Source: Megalonaias nervosa
Taxonomy: Eukaryota > Mollusca > Bivalvia > Unionida > Unionidae
Direction: 5' to 3'
Length of the DNA stretch: 64,000 nt
Assembly: GCA_016617855.1 (NCBI GenBank)
Contig: JAECUM010001767.1
Coordinates: forward strand, 62,001 to 126,000
In this document: positions 26,601 to 39,900 of the stretch, piece after piece
Position numbering within the stretch: position 1 is the stretch's first letter
Layout: the number at the start of each line of letters is the position of its first letter
Program-made: the position numbers and the translations under genes
Notes under the pieces: model-generated
Seen by the model: the letters and a program-made list of their open reading frames with translations, nothing else
Databases searched by the model: none
What the model was told of the DNA's origin: nothing

Positions 26601-29600
26601 AAGTAAAACTTGTCAAATTTTGAATAATGTCTGCAAGAGATTTTCCATTCCGGACAGTATCAGTCACTTTAGCTAAAATCATCACAAAATTATGTTCTTT
26701 GTTGACTATTTATACAAATTAAGCTTTCTAGTCCAAGGGGATTTTGCTTTGACTGACTTCACTTATGTTTGGCTTGGGCTTTTTATAAGGTTGACTTGAC
26801 TTGCTATGTTGTACCTACTGGGTAAAAAATTGTTTCCATCTTCAAAGGTGGCAGATCCTGTTTACCATAGTGAAACTGTATTACACTAATGTCTAAAAAT
26901 CTGTACTATCTTGATAAAAGGCAGATCATGTTACCTTGGTGAAACTGTATTACACTCGCATCTAAAAATTATTTCTACCTTGATAGATGGCAGATCACTT
27001 TACCATGGTGAAACTGTATTATACTCAGGTGTAAAATCCTGTTTCCATGTAAAACATTTGACCTGTAACAATATATTTTCTTGGGTTAAATTAATATATT
27101 GATGAATCAAAGGTTTAGAAAGAAATTCTTATAACATATAAACAGATTTTTATCATTCTTTATGAAGAAAACCTATTATGTAATATGTTCAGTACTTGAT
27201 CAAATTAAAGCCATTGAAACAATTATAATTACATAAGCTAATGTAATGACACCTGTATTTAGATGACTAATCTAATTAGAGTTCTTGTGAAGCTAATTGA
27301 CAGTGGGGAAAAGGCAGGCAAAACGAATTCATCAGATGAAGAAAGAATAAAATACACTCTAGAAATGTAAGTCATTTCAGCTTCTCAGTCTAACCTGCCA
27401 ATAGTTTTTGGGAAAAGTCTGCATTCTGTATGTAATTTTTATATGCTGTGATATGTTTAGCTTGTTTTGTATTATATTTTCCTAAATCTGTATATTGTTG
27501 CTTTATCTTTGTTTTACATTTATTTCCTTGATAAACTCTTATTCGTATCATTGCAAAGCTGTATGACATGTATCTTTACAGGGAAAGATTCCATACAAAG
27601 TACTACAGATTCACAGCACATTTGAAGATTATATGGCTGTGAAGAAAATAGCATTTCAGCCACCAGATATGAGATTTTACTATCAAAAACCAGAAGTGGA
27701 ACAAATTGTTCTCAGCCCGCAGCAAACCAATATCGTATGTCAATCTTTATTTGTTTTTCAAGTTTATACATTTGTTTTACTGTCTTTATATGTCTGTGAC
27801 ACACATGGGGCCCTGAGTGGCCAAGTGGTCCAAAGCGCTCACCATTCCGGATCACTGCCGTCTCACCTCTGTCTACGTGGGTTCAAGTCTCAGGCACGGC
27901 TAACTTGGGTACAAGAGAAAGCTTGCCAGTAGCTTCTCATGGGTTGGTGGTTCTTCCCTGGGTTTTCCAGGGTTCTTCCTCCACCAGTTATACTGGCTGC
28001 CATGTATAGCCTATCTTGTGCTGAAAAATGGCGTTAAACCCTACAACAACAACTGTGACACACAGACCTCTAGAAACAACATCAACCCAAATGATCATAT
28101 AAACTAAAGGTAGATCAGGGTTTTCAGTGTTTGTTAGCCAGATTTCAAAAACATTGCTGGATTATAGATTGATAATGTCTGTTAATCTTGTATCTGGTGA
28201 CAACACTGAGATTATGGTTTGCATTTAGGTCATTTTGTTAATCCTGTCTTGTTGGAAGCATGATGTAGCAGTCACTTTTGTATCGATATTTATTTTGGTG
28301 TTCATGTATGCATCTGTCCAGACCCTAGATTAACCTCAGTATTAAAGCATTTTACTTAGCTAAATAAAATCTGGGTCCAGCAAAGACAGGTCTCTTCTTT
28401 CAGACACTGTCTTGTACAGCTGCACAACTTGGTATTCTATTATTGTTTCAGGCCACCAGTCACTTTGACCTATATTCCATGGTATGCAATCAGGCCATGC
28501 TGCTGTTGGCAGATTTTTTGTTTTATTAGAGATCAGATGAACAGCAGAATATACTCAGATCTGCAGGTACATGGTGCAAGGGGATATCATTGTCTCTGCC
28601 TCATATTTGGATGAACAGCATTTACAGATGTACACTGTCATGTTGTATTTAATTTCCCAAGAACTGTTGCTCTAACAGCTTATACTCCTTAAGGATATAT
28701 CAATGCCATAAGGCTGTTTTGACCTTTGGGTCATCTAAATCTAAGTCTCTCATCTCTCTGTATTAGTACTCAGGCATGTTGACTGGACTGTACATCTCTT
28801 ATCACAGATTGAAGTCAAGTGACAATTAAGGAAGAGTGACCAAATTATGTTTGGTGGCTCAGACATGCTAGACTGTTCTGTCTTGTGACATCTGATGCAT
28901 GCAGCCTTGTAACATTGTCAGCCTCTGCCCTATCACTGCAAAGATCAGATCAAATGCAATCTGAATTGAATTTGATAGTTTTCTCCAGATGGGATTTTAC
29001 TACCAAATTTGCAGTGTTGTGTTTTCATACCAAAGGAGTATCACTGACTTTTAGGTGTATTTTCTTGAGCATACCTTAAGCATGACATGAAGTAAAATGT
29101 AGAAGAAATTTACTCACGACGTTGAATTGTTAATTTATTTGCCTCATTTCCCACCAAAACTGCTAGAAATCTTAGAATACTATCATAAATTCTATACATG
29201 TAATGTAATGGATGTCATACAATGTTTACTATTACATCTTCCTTGGAATAAATATCGCTTAACCTGCCTCAGAAGACAAATTTTCAAAGCTTGCCATGTT
29301 ATTGATTACATACAATACTACAATACTTGACTTTATTGGGGCTATTTCAAGGTGGAGATTTGGTTTTCCCTTTTCCATTGAGTTGTCCTGTTAGAAACAC
29401 GGGAGATGGGCATTATCATGATGATGAAAAATCCATGGAACTGTACAGAAGTATTTTACCAAAACAGGTTGTAGGCAGCAGTCAAAAATGTATTTTTCAG
29501 AATGTAATATTCCTTCCACTTGGTTTATTTGTCCAATATCTTATAAGTTGCACAGCCCCAAAATATAACAGACACCACAGAACTCCTTTTGCTGCCACCA

Positions 29601-32600
29601 TATTTACCGTGGACACTTGGAAAATTTCTCACTAACTCTCCTTCAAGCAAAAACATTTTTTTTTGTCTCTATCCATGTGCATGTATGAGTGTGTGTATAT
29701 ATATATATATGTTTGTGTAGAGAGAAAGAGAGGTATGTATGAATTTCATCACCAGTTATTGCCTTGGATCTTTAATTTTAACATTTCAGTCACATTTATC
29801 TATAAGGCTTGTATCATTTTCCCAGTTTATAATGTAAATGGTGGAGGGCTTAGCAATGACATGTCTTTTAAATCCAGCACAATACAATCTTTGCACTTTT
29901 CTGGAAGAAATTGTTCTCCTCATCATGCAAAACTGCAGATAGTCTGTCGTTTTGTCTGTTTTTCTCCTGCATCCAGCTCACACCTTGTTTCCTATAGAAC
30001 CTCTTTCTCAACATTGCTATAAATATTTTGAGTTGATTCTCCAGTTGAAACAAACTTCCAAGAATTACATCAAAGTTGAAAGATAGCAACAAGCCATTGA
30101 ATTGCATATAGTATGGAACTAAAATTTGTACAACTGTACTAAAGTTAAGTAAGGTCTAAATATATTTTACACAAGTTTCATTTGAACATAATGCTTACCA
30201 TTGCTGCATCAGTTTCAAACACTGAACTTTTTAAATACATGTTTTCCAACTTTACAATAGCAGTACATACTTTTTGTTACACCTTACTAACAAATGGTCA
30301 GACTTACGGATAAATATCATTTGCATTACTGACAGTCTTGTTAGTGTTGGCAGGTCTGCAGAAGTTAAAATTTAGTACTAATAGCATGTTTATGTCACAT
30401 AAAGCATGCTCCAGTGATTTTATCCAACAGCTCCAGGCCCGTTCTTTTTGGCATTGTATGATAAAATTATAGAGGCAAACAAATGTGTTAGATTTCGTAT
30501 GCACATTTTGGAAAATTTAATATGGCATGGCAGTGTATGATATACTGTATAATGTGTTTGTTTGGACTCAATACTGCAAAAAATCATGTGGTGGATGACA
30601 TAAATAGCCAAATTCATCCAGTTCCTGTATCAAATTAAAAACCAGTTACTATTTACAGATGCTTGATTTTTGAGACTTCTTCAAAGCATTATTTGCTCAC
30701 AGTGAATATTTCTCTGAGGATCACATTGGTCAAAGTCAAGAGATAATCATCATTTTTATTGGTGACCAAATTACTGGGGATATGTTGGAAAGCAAATGAC
30801 TACAGTAGTTAGTGGGTTCTGTTTTTATGTCATCTTATTGAAATTTGCTACAGTCAGACTTGTCTAGTGACCACCTGTATAGTACTGACTTGCTTATAGC
30901 GACCATTATTCACTCAGTCAAATTCCCTACACAGTGCGCAAGCATATACCAACCACCTGCTCAATTTGTCCAGCCACTGCTCTTTTTCAGTCACTTCGAA
31001 CTTGCATACAGGGACAGGTGACATGCGTATAGGAGTAGGTGACTGGCATTCATTATTACCCTAGATCAGCTACATGTTAATCTGTTGACTTGTTTATTTT
31101 TGTTTTATCATTTCTTATCTACTGTCATGTCTCTTACCTGTATATAAAGGCTACCTTATGTGTAGTAACCTTGTCAGTAAATAATCAGTGATGTGACTAC
31201 TTGCATAATTTGTACCTTTCTTTGTTATTTACTGTTGCTATTTTCATTACAGATTGGCAAAATATTTTTTGATGCCAAGCGAGAGTGTAGAGAAGAGTGT
31301 TATGTGGGGTTGCCAACCTATACTCCAGGTAAGAGAGTTTAATTCACCTATCACTACTTTTACTCATTATATGTGAGGCTGCCAACCTATACTCCAGGTG
31401 AGAGTTTAATTCACTTGTCAGTCAGCTCCTTTTACTCATTATATGTGAGGCTGCCAACCTATACTGTAGGTAAGAGAAATATAGTTCAGCTATCTGTCAG
31501 CTGCATTTACTCATTATATGTGAGGCTGCCAACCTATACTCTAGGTAAGAGAAATATAATTCACCTATCTGTCAGTTGCATTTACTCATTATATGTGAGG
31601 CTGCCAACCTATACTCTAAGTAAGAGAAATGTAATTCACCTATCTGTCAGTTGCATTTACTCACTATATGTGAGGCTGCCAACCTATACTCTAGGTAAGA
31701 GAAATATAATTCACCTATCTGTGTATCTGCATTTACTCATTATATGAGAGGCTGCCAAACTATACTCCAGTTGAGAGAGTTTAATTGACTTATGGGTTGA
31801 CTCCTTTTACTCATTATATGAGAGGCTGCCAATCTATACTCCAGGTAAGCAACATCAAGTTTTTAAATCATAAAAAATTGCTCTTGGCTGACTTGTTTTA
31901 AAATGGAGAAAACACTTGTCTCAGACTAGTGGCTTGAAAAAGTTTTTTTTAAAATCTGAATTTGAAAATAAATAGTCTAGGATTTTGGCTGTGGAATTTG
32001 ATATTGGTGCATATTGTAAATTTTCTCCACATATTACCTTTAATATATTCAGAAATGATGGGCACCATGAGATTAATTTTGTTTTGCACTAATCTAATTT
32101 CAATTGAATGCAGTTAAGATTTTGGCATACCAATCCCCAGATAACTTTGGAATTCTTGTCTGAATTACATGTATATGGAATTTTTTAGAAAAAAGTTCAG
32201 ACAAAATTAGTAGAAGATTCAGAATTGTAAGATATAACACATACTTATGGATTCAGACAAATCAAAGTCAACTCATGATTTGATGGCAAATTTCAGAATT
32301 TTTGTGTTCCATCTTACGTGTTTATTTATTTCTGAAAAATCATGACAGAATTCAGAAATTAACAAAAATTTTAGAACATGGTAATGAAGAGGCAAGACAG
32401 AATTCAGTGATCTGTTTAATTACAAGGAATTTTCTGTCAAAATTCAGCCATTTTTAGACAAATACAGCAAAAGTTCATAATTCAAGGTTCATGAGGGTAG
32501 TAATCTTGATTTACAATTAAAAAATTAATTATATACTAAATACTTTGTAATTTATGAGTAACTAGTCGTTATCATTATTTGGTAATAGACGATCAGGAAT

Positions 32601-33924
32601 ATAAAATTTGTTTTCTTAAAGTAAAATTGTTTTAATAGTATATTAATTACTAGTGATCAGTATGTAATTTGTGAGTATCAGTCTAGTAATTATCAATAAA
32701 ATTTTGTAATTACCAATCAGGAATATTAATTTGTTATATTAATAAAACTAATATGTTATTGCTTCATTCTTTACCTGGATATAAGCAGAAAACTGCATCA
32801 TGCCATGATCCATGAAAGCTTGGTGCTTATTTATTATTATATTATCATGGGAGAGGGGGTGTAGTTATGCAAATTCTGCATCTATTATAATCTGATATTG
32901 CAGAAAACAAGATCTGCAGTCATGTAGATTAGGGACTATGATGTTTACTTAAGGATGTGTGTATGTGTTTATGTGTGTGTGTGTGTGTTTAATGTAGCTT
33001 TAACAATTTTAGTCATATTGCTGTGATGTCTGCGGTGTGGCAGTTTATAGTGATGTCTAGCAATGGGGCATCATGTCTCAGACATGTAGCAACATGTCCC
33101 ACCCAGTCACATTATCCTGACACCAGACTGACCAGTCCCAGCACTAACCTCTTAATGCTGAGCACCAAGTGAGGCAGCTTACAGTAACAGTTTTAGAAGT
33201 CCTTTTGGTATGATTTGGCTGGTGTTCAAACCCATGACCTCCTGCATTTGCAGCAAACACTCTAACCACTTAAGCCACAGGACCAGTGTATACTTTTGTA
33301 AAATGCTATTACATTAAGATGTCATCAGTATGATGTCACTTTTTATCACCTATGAATATTGGAGTCCATAGTAGGTTGGGACATGAAATGAGTTGGTTAT
33401 AACTGTATATACTCGCTTATAAGTCTGGTCAAGCTGCAAACAACATATGCTGTTGCATAGTGTGCTATTAGATCAGGGTCTGTGTTGTTTGTTCTACTGA
33501 TTAGTCTTAACAAACTGCTGAAACCCAGATCTGCCTGCACATTATGCAACATCAGATCAGTGTATCTGCATTGTGCAGTTAGATCTGATTTGCAAGTGAG
33601 TATATATAATACTTCTGTCTCAAACTAAATAATGAGAAGAAAAATTCTTATGCAGTTATAATAACCATTATAAAAATCATGAGAACAAAATGACAAAGGC
33701 ATTGAAAAGTATATAGTTTACAACCTGACATAAGTTGACTGCACAGACTTTATGTCACAGATAATTTTGTCATACTAAAAATTCACTTGCCAACATATAT
33801 TTTTCTTTGTGCATATGGTAACAAGAGTCTGTGATCTTCATCCAGTATAAATGTTTTAAATACTTGCTCAGCTATTTTTTGGACAGATAGTGATGGTACT
33901 TTTTTGTTTACATACTTTTTATAT

Positions 33925-33979
<55 letters not shown>

Positions 33980-36900
33980 CTTTATTTATAGAGGGCGACT
34001 CATTAGTCAAGGACTATTCTCCCTTGAGGCCCTCTTAAGGAGAGTATAACAATGCACATTATATGAAGATAGCAATAGTTACTGTTTGTTTTTCACATAT
34101 TTAGTATTAAAATACTAACTTCCATTATCTATTAGAAATACATACATGCTCATGATATCTCTTCATAAATATTCTAATATTTTCAGCAGATTTTACATGT
34201 AGTGGAAGCTTGCTCTACAGAACTGTAGCAGAGTATTGGAAGCTCTTTTTAAATTGCTCTGTTCTTGGTTTTGGTGCTATAAGGTTTCCATGTAATATTG
34301 ATCTCAACTGGTATTGTGTTGAAAAAGGCCTGAAGAAGTCCTGAAGATACTCTGGTGCAGTTCCATGTAGACATTTATATAAAAGAAGTGCCTTGTGAAA
34401 ATCTATCCTGTCATATATTGTGAACCATTTGAGTTCTGTAAATAATGCTTTTGAGGGATGATCAATAGATGAATCTAAAATTATGCGTGCTGCTCGTTTC
34501 TGGAGTTTGTAAATCCTGTCAAGCTCAGATTTAGCACAGCTTCCCCATACATTTGAACAATAATCCATTGTTGGAAGAATATAATGCTTGTAGTATAGAT
34601 TGCGCCTTTCCGTAGGTAAATATTTCTTGATTCTGCTGAGTAGGGCAATTTTTGATGTTTTACAAAGCTTATCAATATGGTCATGCCATAATAAATTATT
34701 ATCAACGGACACACCTACAGGCTTTTCATGTTTGACATTTTCTAACGGATGATTATTTATTGCTAGAGATAGTTCTGGGTTTCCTGACTTACGTAGCTTT
34801 TGTGATGTCCCCAAAATCATACATTTTGTTTTACCTTCATTAATTACCATCCTATTTTGTTGTGCCCAGTTTTGGATTCTAATAAGGTCTGAGTTTAATC
34901 TCATTTGGATAACTTCAGTATCAGAACTAGATGTATACAAGGTTGCATCATCTGCAGACAAGTCTGTATTTGTGGATTCATTATTTAATGGTAGATCATT
35001 GATATAGATAAGGAAGAGGAGAGGACCTAAAACCGAGCCTTGAAGGACCTCCGAATGAATAGTGCAAGTTCGAGAGCTAATATTGCCAATGCTTACTCAT
35101 TGAGACCTTTGGTTTAGATATGATCTAAACCAGTTTAACGAAGGATTGTCGAACCTGTAACATTTCAGCTTTTGCAACAGAATTTCATGATCAACAAGAT
35201 CAAAGGCTTTCTTGAAGTCAAGGAAAACAATCCCAGTCATATGTCCATTATCCATTTCCTTCAGCCAAAGATCAATTAATTTGGTAAGTTCTGTTTGGCA
35301 CAAGTGGTACTTTCTAAATCCTGATTGCACTTTATGAAATAGAGAGTATGTGTCAAAATATTTATAGACCTGAATGGCTACATGTTTTTCAATTAATTTT
35401 GACAATACAGGTAGAATTGATATTGGTCTGTAATTCCCTGGATCCTTCTTTTCTCCTTCTTAAAGATAGGTGTAACCTTTGCACATTTCAGAGTTTCTGG
35501 AAAATTACCACTCATTATACGTAAGTTTGTGATACGCGTTAATGACTTTGTTATTACTGGTGCAGCAATTTTAAGAATTCATGGACCAATACAATCCAAT
35601 CCAGAGGATTTATTAATATTCACCTTAGTTAGCATATGAAAAACATCAGTTTCACTAACATTAGCTATTGAAAAATAATTATCATCAGCAATTTTCGCTC
35701 TTATAAATGACAGAAGAATGTCAAGTTCAACTGGGATGTTAGTTTGGTTCTGAATACTGTTACTGGAGATGCTTATGAAGAAATTGTTGAACATTTCCAC
35801 AATGTCTTGTACAGATGTTGCTATATCCTCATTTTGTTTAAGGGGAAAACAACTGTTCTTGGGTGGGTTCAGCTCTTTTAGATGCTTCCATAATGTCTTG
35901 GTACTCTTACTTTCTTCAATAGCCTGTTTATAGAAGTTTTCTTTTGCCTTATCAATCAGGTGCTTAGTTTTATTCCTCTACTTTCTATAGCTTTTCATGT
36001 CTTTTTTCTTGTGGAAATTGTCTCTTAGGTGCCTAGCCTCGTTGATCTCAGGGGTAATCCACTTGGGTGTAATTTGCTGTTTAACCCTTTTTGTTTTAAT
36101 GACCAATACTTAGGAGCAGATACATCAACTAAGAGTCATAAAAAACAAAATGCACACCAACCTTACATTTTTAAGAAATTTTGGATTGCTTGGACCATTA
36201 CCTATGTAAAATATCAATTTTAAAAACAGAAGAAAACAAATATTTCAATATTTCACAAGAAACAATCCTTAAAATTTTATGTTGAATGAAAAGTGCAGAT
36301 CTGCATTTGCTCTTGTATTATATAATAGAGATTGAGGTAACATAAGTGAATATATTGTACAGATCTGTGCTGTTGTCCATCTCAACTAGCTGCCAGTGTT
36401 GTATAATGTAGATTGGGGTTAACAGAAGTGAATATAATGTACAGATCTGTGATGTTTATCTCAGCTGGCTGTCAATGTTATATAATGGAGATTGAAGTTT
36501 CATAAGTGAATATGTTGTACAGATCTGTGTTGTTGTCCATTACAGCTGGCCACCAGTGGTTACTAGGGTTGGGGTTAGACAAAGATGTAGCTGATACAGA
36601 CCAGTACCTGTATACTCATTTTCAGCAAAAGTGGGAAAACATGGAGAAATCAGAGCAAAATATGTAAGTTTTTATATTTAGGTTATTTTCTGTTTTCACA
36701 ATTCTACTGTGTTTTGTGAGAACAAAAAGAATTGAAGACATGCCTTGTGTTCACTTGTAAAAGCGCAATACTTATTTCTCCTTTGAATACATTCCTCAAT
36801 CACATTAACACTAGGGATATACGCCTGCTACCTCCAAATGCAGTCCTACTAAGAGAACAAAATTTTTTTCTGTCTATATCATGTAGACAAAGGGCAGTAA

Positions 36901-39900
36901 CTCTTTCCCATTACCTCTTCTTGCCACCACTAGGTGTCTCCAGTTTTTAAGTTTCACTTCCATACAACAAACTCATACCAGATGCCTCCTGTCAATCCAA
37001 GCCAAATTTGTGTTAAATTTGAATCATCGATATCCGATTTCATATTTATTTGGATAAATATTCATTCCTAAACAGTTGGTACATATTATTTTTTAATTTA
37101 GCAAATGTTTTGCACTTTGTTGGATTTGGTGAATTTTAATTCTGTGGTACAACATGGCATCATTGATGCATGTTATTCATGGATTTGTGCACAGTGCCTA
37201 TTGCTCACTCACCCAATTAGCAACTTCTGTTGTTTTAGCAACTTATTAACATGCTGCATTGTTAACTTATACATTTTGTTGTGTTCTTATCTTACATTTC
37301 AGTGAAACCTTTGAATGAAGTGTAATAAATGCAACAAGTTCAGATAAGACATGCATGAGTCATGTTTACATGTGCAGATTTACTTTTGTCAGTACCATGC
37401 AATATGTTTGCCAAATGGTCCAAGAGTGTATGGACTACAGTTTTGCAAAAGTCAACAAGGCAAAGGAAGAGAGTGATGCAAATTTTAAGTTGGTACAAGT
37501 AATTATGATATGGTGGGTGAGTTTGCTCCCATGTTTATGTAGCCCAGGTGGCATAAATTCCCCACTGTAAGTCTGAGCATGGCCTTTGGACCAATACTAC
37601 CACGTCGTTGTCTGCAGACATCCACAGTCATTCAGCCAGTTGAGCCAGCTATCCAGCCATTCCAATCAGGGGATGTTACTGAAAGATACATCCTTCTCAC
37701 CAGGCCTACAGCTTCATTTCTATACAATTACAGAGATCATAATGATAAATCTGCCCATCCTTCCATGCTACAGCTCTATTCAATTAGAATTACAAGGATC
37801 TTAGTGATAGATCCATCTGTCTTGCCAGGTCTACGATTTCATCTCTCTGCAATTAAGAAGATTTTAATGATAGATCTATCTGTCCTAACCTGCTTCAGCA
37901 ACATCCTATTTTTAATTAGTGTCACAAAATGGACGAATGGATGGTTGGAATGCTACTTATGAAAAACTTAGAGACAACACTCACAATAAAAAATTATGAT
38001 GATTGAAGTAAATAATTATGTCAGCAGAAATCAAGGAGATTAATGATAGCCTGTCTGGATATGTCTTTGACCCATGGAATGCTAAGGCACTCTTTTCTGA
38101 GACAAGGAGCCAGCGACATTTTCATATTGTTGGTACAAGACACATTCTACTGCCTACCATACTGAACTCTTGGTGTTAGATGAAAATTTATAGGTGGTTA
38201 CCATGTCTGTCCCACTTCTTGTAAAGTGGATAAAAATTTGTCTCTCAAAACATTGACATGGGTTTGAAACATTGTTGCTATGTCTTCAATGTTGGATTTG
38301 TCCTCATTGGCAATTTTCCAACTGGCAGAAAAATTGGCCAACCAACCATCCTGGGAGTCAGTGGTCTGAATTGCTTGGGTCTTGAACAGAACAGCTCAAC
38401 ATTCAATGGCAAATGCTTTGACTGCCAATCTTGACTTGATACATTGGGATGCATCACTAAGGTCACATCAGGCCTTTGTTTTGAGGATGATTCCATTTGG
38501 CTTGCAGTTGCTGTTTTGGAGCAAAAATGAAGAACTTTGTTAACAGACAGCTCATGAACTACACCTTCAGCTTGCTGCTCTACCCTGTATTCTATTTTAT
38601 AAACAAACAGCTGTCCCTGTTTATTTGAGGGATGATAGGCAAGCTTAGCACGAGGAATCTTTTACATTCTAAGTGTCTTTCAGATCAACTTTATGCCAGT
38701 AGACAACAGCCAAACCAGTCTAGGAGTCACTTTACACAGGAGGTAAGAAGCCATTTTTTTTCACCCCAAGCCTCCTGTCTCCCACCACTGACTTAAATTC
38801 TCATCTGCAGACAGTCTGCCCAGATTGGGGGTTGGGGGTTGGGTGGATGCCAGACTCCTGCAATTCCAGTCATGTTGGTGGATCAGTCTATTTCTGCAGA
38901 ACGAATGGGTGTCCCAAGTCATTTCAGAGTGGCTTCAGATTTTGTCTATCCAACCTCCTCTTTCTTCTGCTTTCATTCAAATGAATGTGCCATCTGATTG
39001 GAAGAAGGACAATATCCTTCAGAAGGGTTATATTCGCCTGTGTTCCTTACTAAAAAAGGCCAGTATCAAGTTGAGGCTCATCATAGGCTTAAGTTGCCTC
39101 ATCATTCTTCCACTGAGGTTCAAGAAAGAGAAGGTGAGATCTCCACATCTTCTTATCCAAAGGGACATCAGTCTTAATTTAACAGATACCTCCTTGCATG
39201 TCCCTATTCATTAAGTGTCACAAAAGTTTCTTTGCTTTGCTTACTGTAATAAAGTTTACCAATCTTGAGTCCTGCTGTTCAGTTTTAATATCAACCCCTG
39301 TGTCTTTACCAAATATTGGATTGTGTCATCACCCTGTTACAGGTGACTTCCTCTATGGTGAAGGCAGTGTATCTGGATGACCTCCTAAAGCATGGTAAAT
39401 ACTATTCTCAAGAGCAGAAATGATCTCCTATCCCTTTTGAAATGCATCAGTTTTCTCATGAATTGGGAAAAATCTGACCTTCAACCATCCCATCATTTTG
39501 TCCACCTGGGTGTGGAGTTAATAACCAATCTCAGTCTTGTATGTTTCCCTCATGTCTGCATCATATGGATTGTCAAACTAATAGATTCTGTTTCCAACTC
39601 TTTGATTTTGGTGAGAGATTTCTTGCAACTCCTCAGATTAGTCAATGCAGCAGCTGATTTAATCCCACTGGGTCTCCTTTATATGCACATGTTACAAATG
39701 ACTTTGCTGGCTGATGGTTGCCCTTTTTCAATTCCACCCAATCAGTAGGTCACGAATGAGGTACGAGCATTCATGGTTTGCTCCTGACAGGAATTCCTCT
39801 GGAGAAACCCAAACTGAAAGTGATGATATGTACAGAATCTAGTACATACAATTGGGAAGCCCACTTGTTGCTGGACTTTAATATATTAGCATCAGATGGG

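Larger units (their letters stand above)
26494..27581 (+). other. Intron 9
   Basis: GT-AG. It contains a ~73-bp tandem repeat (26835-27055) and an exon-like segment at 27263-27366. Otherwise AT-rich. Confidence 0.75.
27735..31252 (+). other. Intron 10
   Basis: GT-AG. It holds the intact SINE A (27806-28053) and repeat D copy 3 (30030-30362). 28065-30030 and 30370-31252 show nothing firmly recognised; a short (TA) run is near 29697-29710. Confidence 0.7.
31329..36545 (+). other. Intron 11
   Basis: GT-AG. Both ends lie in tandem arrays derived from the exon edges (31305-31850 and 36313-36600). Between them are SINE B (minus), a TIR MITE, and an antisense LINE with its microsatellite tail. 31860-32950 is AT-rich with a loose 'cagaattcagaaat' flavour and nothing identifiable. 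Confidence 0.85.

Noticed and set aside
27806..27890. Functional tRNA gene
   Set aside because: A and B boxes are present, but the segment continues into a SINE body with a (CAA)n tail and an 11-bp target duplication.
29327..30022. Two ATG-led readings (102 and 119 aa) in intron 10
   Set aside because: No recognisable motif, no homologous counterpart in TMEM131, and part overlaps repeat D and a TA run.
31373..31747. 124-aa open reading with repeated RLPTYT
   Set aside because: It comes from the 75-bp donor array in intron 11; it lacks its own gene context and the period explains the open frame.
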